Positions 8,524-12,766 of a stretch of 12,766 nucleotides of DNA are shown here, in pieces. A program made the translations under genes and the position numbers. This stretch comes from Acropora yongei (Eukaryota; Cnidaria; Anthozoa; Scleractinia; Acroporidae). Within the stretch, counting starts at the first letter, position 1. Each line of letters begins with the position of its first letter. The DNA is taken from the NCBI GenBank assembly GCA_014634225.1, contig BLFN01000432.1:633076-645841 (forward strand), in the 5' to 3' direction. The notes beneath the pieces are model-generated. The model was given only the letters and a program-made list of their open reading frames with translations, was not told where the DNA came from and did no database searches.

Positions 8524-9185
8524 CAAGTATTTACAAGAATCCGTGACAATAGAATATATAAAATACCTCAGGAATTTAAACCAGTTAGAATTACAAAAGA
8601 CTGGAATAAAAACTTCTTACTGGCCTTATAAATTCCTTGTGGCAAACCTTGTCTGGAGGTATCTTCCATAAATTTTAATTGAATTTAGACCATGTTTTGT
8701 ACCACTGAGGTTGGGTAATGAAAGTGTGTTTTTTGCTCTTAAATTATACTTATGGTCTCAAGTCTTGATTTGATTTATAGTGCTTAGAGGTGCTCTCCCC
8801 TGGAAACAGCAATTAATGGTGATGAGCATATCCTGTATTCGGCGATTCCCTAAAGTATTCCCTATACCAATCCCTCTGTAATATTTCCTTGTATGGTGCT
8901 GTTTTCTTTTTAAAGACATATCCTAGGGCGCGTCCATTCACCCTCTTTAATTTCTTAGTTTTGAATTACGATGATGCCAAACTTGGCTACAGAAGTAAAA
9001 ATTCGGCAATGTGAATGCACGATGCAGCGCCTGTTAAATTATGACTGGTGAAGTGATTTCTTAAGTCTTCTCAGTAATCCACAGGTGTAGAGTGCGTAAT
9101 ATCTTCTCGCTCTATGGTTTTAGAAAGCTGGCAACAAAATTAAAGTCTTCTCTTCATAAATTATAGAGAGAAAGGTGGGCTTAGA
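8524..9185. other. Non-coding part of the insertion
   Basis: No open frame of note and no recognisable domain was found on either strand. The stretch is A+T-rich. A possible splice-acceptor-like sequence (AAATTATAG) occurs just before 9166, upstream of the charged open frame. Confidence 0.4.
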
Positions 9186-9479
9186 ATGCTTGATATTCAG
9201 TCTATGCTTTTGTCACCGAAGGTAGTTGAAGAGATATGTCGAAGAAAGCAGCAAAAACAAGTAAGGGTGAGTAAACGCGAATTGATAAGGAAGCTGGCGT
9301 TTGCTAAAAGGGTGAAAGAACTCGAGTCTGAGAGGGAGAAGAAGTTTCTCAAAGTTACCAAACCAGAGTAGCAAATTTTAGATTTAAACTTCGAAGTTAG
9401 CGAAGGGGAAAGTGAGATGCCCACAGAGAAACGAACACAAACTGACTCAAAATATTTGTCCTTGCTTGTACGTAAATGA
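9186..9479 (+). pseudogene. Charged, helix-rich open frame with one internal stop, function unknown
   Basis: A single frame runs from ATG 9186 through 61 codons to a TAG (9369-9371), then continues open in the same frame for 35 more codons to TGA 9477-9479. The first part is strongly basic and acidic with coiled-coil character (EEICRRKQQKQ, FAKRVKELESEREKKFLK). The second part is acidic then polar (NFEVSEGESEMPTEKRTQTD). Such amphipathic, lysine/glutamate-rich composition is unlike the translation of random A+T-rich DNA, so a decayed real coding segment is likely; the antisense frame 9197-9496 is probably its shadow. I do not recognise a family. It converges tail to tail with the SWIM fragment, their ends overlapping at 9447-9479. 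Confidence 0.4.
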
Positions 9480-9788
9480 TTGCAATATGTGAGCATGATT
9501 CCGCTGCCCGGTCTTACAACTTGAACAATGAGCAGATGAAATTGTTCCTTCTTTTCCTGTTACAATCCAGATAGGGATCAAAGAGTCATTCATTCTATGC
9601 GAATATCTCGCCTTGGCCAACACATCAAACTTGTTAGCGATTATGTGACCATTCACGCTGGTTATAAATCCCGAAACTATTTGATTGTAAGCTCTCAGGC
9701 TTCGAAAAGCCTTGAAGTGTTGTTGCACGTAGAAGCTCGTCTCTAAAAGCAGACAGAATAGGAGATCTGTAGATTCAACGGGAGTCAA
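9447..9788 (-). pseudogene. SWIM-type zinc-finger domain fragment
   Basis: The 113-codon frame reads in order ESTDLLFCLLLETSFYVQQH, FKAFRSLRAYNQIVSGFI, GHIIANKFDVLAKARYSHRM, PIWIVTGKEGTISSAHCSSC and KTGQRNHAHI. This follows the layout of multicopy invertebrate proteins in which YxxxQLKAYKSLEAYxxFVxGWV leads into VRHSQR(M/L)N, then WVxxxxDGTVxSAHCxCxAGLGEACSHVAALLFYxE, the SWIM zinc finger, often beside a YqaJ-like nuclease. SWIM domains bind DNA or protein. The zinc ligands are degenerate: CSSC stands where CxC is expected, and the CxH pair reads as HAH. There is no continuation upstream or downstream, so it is a fragment. Identification of the fold is fairly confident; the wider gene family is inference. 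Confidence 0.6.
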
Positions 9789-10201
9789 GCAGTCTTGTTG
9801 AAATTTCTTACTCGCAATGAATGAGGATACATTCTAGTCGCCGAAATTTAGGCTAAACAGCATGGCCTTACTCGTGGTCTCTTGGCGTACTCAAAAGGAG
9901 GAAGAGAGGATTTGCACCTAACTTTACTTCCGCCGCTGTATTCTTCACGTAACTCGTGCTTGCATATGCAAAGACTGTCTTGTATCCAAATTTGGCAACT
10001 AGAAATGATGTGCCGTCACATGAAAATGACTTATTGTATATTCCCTTAAAAAATAAGCAATCAATGCGAATTTTACGTGTTGTAGCATATAAAAACACCA
10101 CGCCAATATTTTGGAGGGTAGGTGCCGTAAAGGTAGCAATGGAGGAGACAGCACTCTCCTCAGCAGCAAGGAGGTCACCATGGCAACCAAAAAATATAAA
10201 C
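9789..10201. other. Right part of the insertion; ambiguous open frames
   Basis: Minus-strand frames (9868-10257 and 9999-10259) and a plus-strand frame (9956-10246) overlap here. The N-terminal 15 residues of the 129-codon minus frame belong to the gypsy pol outside the insertion, so its apparent signal-peptide-like start is an artefact of the junction. Inside the insertion none of the frames shows a recognised motif. I leave them uncalled. Confidence 0.4.
10174..10187 (+). promoter_or_regulatory. RFX X-box-like motif
   Basis: GTCACC-AT-GGCAAC fits the X-box consensus GTNRCC(N0-3)RGYAAC bound by RFX transcription factors. It lies 14 bases from the right end of the 1.82-kb insertion. With a consensus this degenerate a chance match in 12.8 kb is quite possible, and no promoter or gene start is identified nearby. 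Confidence 0.25.
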
Positions 10202-10209
10202 AAAATGCA
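10202..10209. repeat. Target-site duplication, right copy
   Basis: AAAATGCA, identical to 8373-8380, adjoins the point where gypsy homology resumes on the minus strand. Confidence 0.65.
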
Positions 10210-11352
10210 CACAACAGAGTTCTTAATAAATGGACGTAGACTGTGAGGTACGACCACATGTTGACTACGGAATATGCTACCTTGTTGAATGGTAAGTTCC
10301 TCTCAGATACTAAATAAAGGGAGCTGTTGTGGGTGTAGTTCTGCTTTGCTGTTGGGCCAACCTTGGATGATATCGAATTTGCCTACGTTTGAGGACAGAC
10401 TGGTTGTTCCTTGTTTCTCTCTTGATCTCATCAACCTCTGCTCTGCAGTGGGAAGATAGCTTGCCATGTTTATTTACTCGAACACATGCTCCTGCGGGCC
10501 GCCTGTTGTATTGAAAGATGCTTGTAATAGAAAGTGGATCATATACAGGTGCTTCGTAGGTTACTTCGAAGTCTTAGTTCTGAAGTCCCATTGTCGTTCT
10601 TTGAAGCTGTGTAGGGACTGCAGCTAGTGACTAGAATGGACTCCAGTGGGTTGTGTCCACTGAACTCTCCTGCCTGTCACCAAATGTTTATTGATTGAAC
10701 TTCTCTAACGAGAACACGATTGCTATTTGTGCGTACCTCTGTTTGGTGTCAGTCAAGGAGGTGACCGCTGTACCGTCTTGTACCAGACAACAAAGCCTTT
10801 CTGAATCAGATCACATTGGATGCTTACGGGTCGGTCAGGGTGGAAATAAGTGAGAACCAGAGCTTGGGATACTAATTGCTTGACCTCATTAAAATGTTTC
10901 ATCTTGCTTGTCGGCCGCCGTCTATTTAACATCTTTCCTTGTTAGTCTTCTGAGTGCTTTGATGATGTCTGCCAACATCGCTTCGATAGGGCTTTCAGGT
11001 TACTGATGCTATACACCAGAATATCATCAGCTATGTTGAGTATTCTCTTGGGTCCTTCCTTTGCTTTCTAGAATATCTTGAAGGATGAGGAAAGACCAAG
11101 TAGGAGTCTCAGCGACATCTTCCGTATGTTGTCAAGAGCGTTGTAAGGAGACTGAACTCTTTTTCGAGGACACAATGGCAGAAGAAAACTTAATTTGTGC
11201 CAACTCAGGTAGCTGATAAGTTCCTCCTATCTTCAAGGCTCCAAACTTTTTTTGTGGGGATGGCCAAACTGCTGACCCACGCAGCTGGCTCCTCAACTGA
11301 GGCTAGCATTCTTCCGTTCATGTACTTCTTCAATTCAAAGCAGTTAATACTC
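10210..11352 (-). pseudogene. Ty3/gypsy reverse transcriptase, RNase H and start of integrase
   Basis: Read downward from 11352, ELKKYMNGRM and VEEPAAWVSSLAIPTKK (the TEPTDWVSS motif before the palm) come first. FSLLTTLLTTYGRCR (LLTFNTPFGRYR) and GPKRILNIADDILVYS (11055-11010) follow, the latter with the catalytic DD intact. HFNEVKQLVSQALVLTYFHP and VSIQCDLIQKGF (10896-10795) are the start of RNase H, and TDTKQRYAQIAIVFSLEKFN (10755-10691) its middle, with the usual EKEMLA segment missing. DFEVTYE, a linker, and IQQGSIFRSQHVVVPHSLRP (10300-10225) lead into integrase. The element copied RNA to DNA for retrotransposition. Multiple frameshifts and stops show long inactivity. Integrase continues at 8372 beyond the insertion; gag is the zinc knuckle near 12270. 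Confidence 0.88.
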
Positions 11353-11360
11353 TCCATTCT

Positions 11361-11440
11361 GGAATTTCCACGGTCTTGAACTTTCTTGAGTTTTTAGCTG
11401 TTTTAACAGCTAAAAACTTAAAAGTTGCCGGGAATGTTCC
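11361..11440. repeat. Imperfect foldback with a strong central hairpin
   Basis: The centre is GTTTTTAGCTGTT-TT-AACAGCTAAAAAC; with neighbours the stem covers 11386-11402 and 11405-11421, 16 of 17 positions matching. Weaker pairing extends outward (GGAATTTCC...CGG / CCGGGAATGTTCC), so that the whole 80 bases is a degenerate inverted repeat. It lies immediately upstream of the recognisable gypsy RT. Confidence 0.7.
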
Positions 11441-11600
11441 AGTTTGGCATTCAAAAGCCTCTTTTTACGTCTCGACAATGTTCTCTCTGAAGGTCAAATG
11501 GTCAAAATTCACGCTGTTTACACTAAATTTGCCGCACTGCATGTACTCTAATAAGGGGTGTAAAGCCTTCTTCAATAACAGCAAATTTGACCGAACATTT
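11441..11600. other. Inverted-repeat-containing spacer of unknown origin
   Basis: GGTCAAAATTCACGCTGTTTA (11500-11520) is an imperfect reverse complement of TAACAGCAAATTTGACC (11576-11592). The plus-strand 102-codon frame (11376-11684) runs across the foldback and the LINE tail, so it is not a credible gene. This piece lies where gypsy protease would be expected, but no DTGA-type motif was found. Confidence 0.4.
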
Positions 11601-12060
11601 TCTCATATTTTAATAATGATGATCGATAATAAATCTCTCTTTACCCAGCGCAGATTCGCATACAGTGTTTTAATGCGTTTTTAACTAAAATATGAAATAA
11701 AATTGAATGTAGAAATTATAAATGAAACTTAACATTCCGTGTCTCATAAATAAGCTTTCTGGAACTCAAATAGGTCGAAGATTTGCAACTTCTCTAATCA
11801 CATGCGTGATTGTCTCACAGCTTTGCTGCAGATGCAGTAAATGATTGATCGCCGAGTGTTTCCAGGACTTTATGGAAGGAACTTGAACACAGTGGGAGCT
11901 TCGTGAACATGTAGAGGTTGTTGTTACTGGGATGCATCAGGGAGTTTAGATACGTAGGTGCTAATCCATGAAGCACTTTGGTGCTACACATCACACAGAT
12001 TTAGCCAATTGGTGATACATTTGCTTCATTCCACATGCTCAGTGTTTTTTGTAGGGGTTT
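11601..12060 (-). mobile_element. 5'-truncated LINE, C-terminal reverse transcriptase end and 3' tail
   Basis: One minus-strand frame reads VLHGLAPTYLNSLMHP (about 11976-11929), later LGDQSFTASAAKL (11856-11818), a stop at the codon after KL, then CKSSTYLSSRKLI. This is the end of the ORF2 polyprotein of CR1/L2/Jockey-like non-LTR retrotransposons: HGLAPxYL...GxRSFxxAAPxLWNxLP...FKxxLKTxLF. The stop sits where tryptophan of KLW is expected (TGA for TGG). The 3' end reads CTGCGCTGGGTAAAGAGAGA then TTTATTATCGATCATCATTATT, resembling the GCGCTATATAAA...(ATT)n tails of such LINEs. It lies inside the gypsy element between gag and RT on the same strand. The 5' limit is approximate. Confidence 0.75.
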
Positions 12061-12199
12061 GATTTCGTGATTCGTGACATATTTTAGCAGTAAATGCAAT
12101 TCAAATGAAATCTCCACCTTTTACTTGAGAGATGTGTTCTTTTTCCAGGAAAACGATGGTCACAAATTTGACACCATGACCAGTTCACTATAGGTATCA

Positions 12200-12345
12200 G
12201 TGTTCTCCTTTAGAACTTGATGTATTACTCCAGTTACGTACATTTGGAAGATGATTCCCACAATAGCACTTCTGGCACGGTTTCCCCCAGCTGGAATGTG
12301 TTTGACATTTTTGTTCAACAAAAGAGACATGGCTGCATGACTTGT
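12200..12345 (-). pseudogene. Ty3/gypsy gag zinc-knuckle region
   Basis: One minus frame gives KCQTHSSWGKPCQKCYCGNH followed by LPNVRN (12310-12230). This is the second CCHC knuckle of gypsy Gag, typically CPAWGKxCxKCxKxNHFAxxC. C-x2-C-x4-H is intact; the last cysteine is arginine (CGT for TGT), a single-base change. A neighbouring frame gives FVIHRGTSHAA, fitting the first knuckle (CxxCGxSH) with both cysteines lost, so a frameshift separates them. Nucleocapsid knuckles bind element RNA. Order, strand and spacing fit the pol relic at 11352-7690 once the LINE and spacer are set aside. The 92-codon frame 12160-12438 spans it. Confidence 0.6.
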
Positions 12346-12766
12346 GCCTCGATGAATCACAAAGTATTGAATTTCAACCATTCTCTGGTTTCTGCTATTT
12401 GTGAGAACTGCCAAATGACGGATTTTCATCATTTTCAATTTTACTTATACCACAATCTTAAGTTACCACATGACATCTAACAGGTGTCACTAGATAATTG
12501 TTTGATCTTTATTCACTGACTCAAGATTGAAGAATGAAAGGTGGTAATTTGTACCGGATGATAACAAAGTGCCATTGTTTGTAGTTCATGTACGTTCATA
12601 CATATATTTGTTGGAATTTCTCGAGCTGCGTCACCTAACAGTGGCACTAGTGGCCCATGTTGCAGACTTATACACATACAAAAGTGTTGGTGTAATAGCT
12701 GAGGAGCATTGGTTGGTTGGTCCTTTGATATGGGACCCTCACGTTTAGAGAAAAATATGCCGCAAA
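12346..12766. other. Unassigned DNA at window end
   Basis: Upstream gag capsid sequence would be expected on the minus strand here but I could not recognise it. The plus-strand 87-codon frame (12217-12480) is antisense to the knuckle and not credible. Confidence 0.4.

Larger units (their letters stand above)
8381..10201. mobile_element. 1.82-kb insertion of unknown class within gypsy pol
   Basis: The segment interrupts the minus-strand gypsy integrase. Upstream homology ends with HSLRPFIKNSV (10213), downstream homology starts at about 8372, and an 8-bp direct repeat lies on both sides. The ends (TCGCTTGATTTTAC on the left; ...CCAAAAAATATAAAC on the right) are not inverted repeats of each other and do not show LTR-type TG...CA ends. 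The right end is A-rich, which would fit a plus-strand retrotransposed copy; an 8-bp duplication would fit hAT or P-like DNA transposons that have lost recognisable termini. Contents are a tetranucleotide tract, a charged plus-strand open frame and a minus-strand SWIM domain fragment. No transposase or reverse transcriptase was recognised, so it is non-autonomous or decayed. Confidence 0.55.

Noticed and set aside
9197..9496. 99-codon minus-strand frame
   Set aside because: Antisense to the charged plus-strand frame; serine/leucine-rich composition is what the complement of a lysine/glutamate-rich frame gives.
8381..10201. Helitron as the class of the insertion (left end starts with TC)
   Set aside because: The right end lacks CTRR and a 3' hairpin, and Helitrons do not make an 8-bp target duplication.
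9868..10257. 129-codon minus-strand frame with a signal-peptide-like N-terminus
   Set aside because: Its first residues (VVPHSLRPFIKNSV) are gypsy pol outside the insertion; the hydrophobic stretch is created by the junction with unrelated inserted DNA.
11376..11684. 102-codon plus-strand frame
   Set aside because: It crosses the central hairpin and is antisense to the LINE 3' tail; no domain is visible.
1..12766. CRISPR array, bacterial operon, rRNA or intact tRNA gene
   Set aside because: No regular direct repeats with spacers, no ribosome binding sites or operon-like frames, and no complete cloverleaf or rRNA core was seen.

Overview
This looks like a stretch of intergenic DNA from an animal nuclear genome, most likely a marine invertebrate and plausibly an anthozoan cnidarian (coral or sea anemone). 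The reasons are the absence of long open frames, an A+T-leaning composition, one assembly gap (5209-5266), and several interleaved families of retroelement relics of the kinds common in such genomes: Ty3/gypsy, Penelope-like with a GIY-YIG domain, and HGLAP-type LINEs. The host assignment is inference. No intact gene is visible, and nearly every recognisable coding stretch is frameshifted or interrupted by stops.

Layout. Positions 1-3500 hold little that can be named: one weak candidate exon on the minus strand and a tRNA-like SINE scrap. Positions 3560-3785 carry a relict zinc-finger segment. Positions 3860-4400 are a plus-strand Ty3/gypsy relic whose gag runs almost directly into the last part of its integrase. 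Positions 4719-6440 are two Penelope-like element (PLE) fragments arranged head to head about a 10-bp palindrome at 5724-5733. The minus-strand arm also contains a long hairpin, a G-run and the gap. Around 6715-6795 there is what may be the 3' end of a minus-strand LINE.

From 7690 to about 12345 the minus strand carries one ancient Ty3/gypsy element in normal order: gag zinc knuckle, reverse transcriptase, RNase H, integrase. It has been split twice. A 5'-truncated LINE (about 12060-11600) lies between gag and pol. A 1.82-kb segment (8381-10201) sits inside the integrase zinc-binding region and is flanked by an 8-bp direct repeat, AAAATGCA. That insert has no obvious terminal inverted repeats. 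It carries a minus-strand SWIM-type zinc-finger domain fragment and a convergent plus-strand, charged open frame, so it is the best candidate in the window for an undescribed mobile or captured module.

Taken together this is a nested graveyard of transposons in mixed orientation rather than a working gene cluster. All family calls rest on motif recognition by eye. No alignments or database searches were run.
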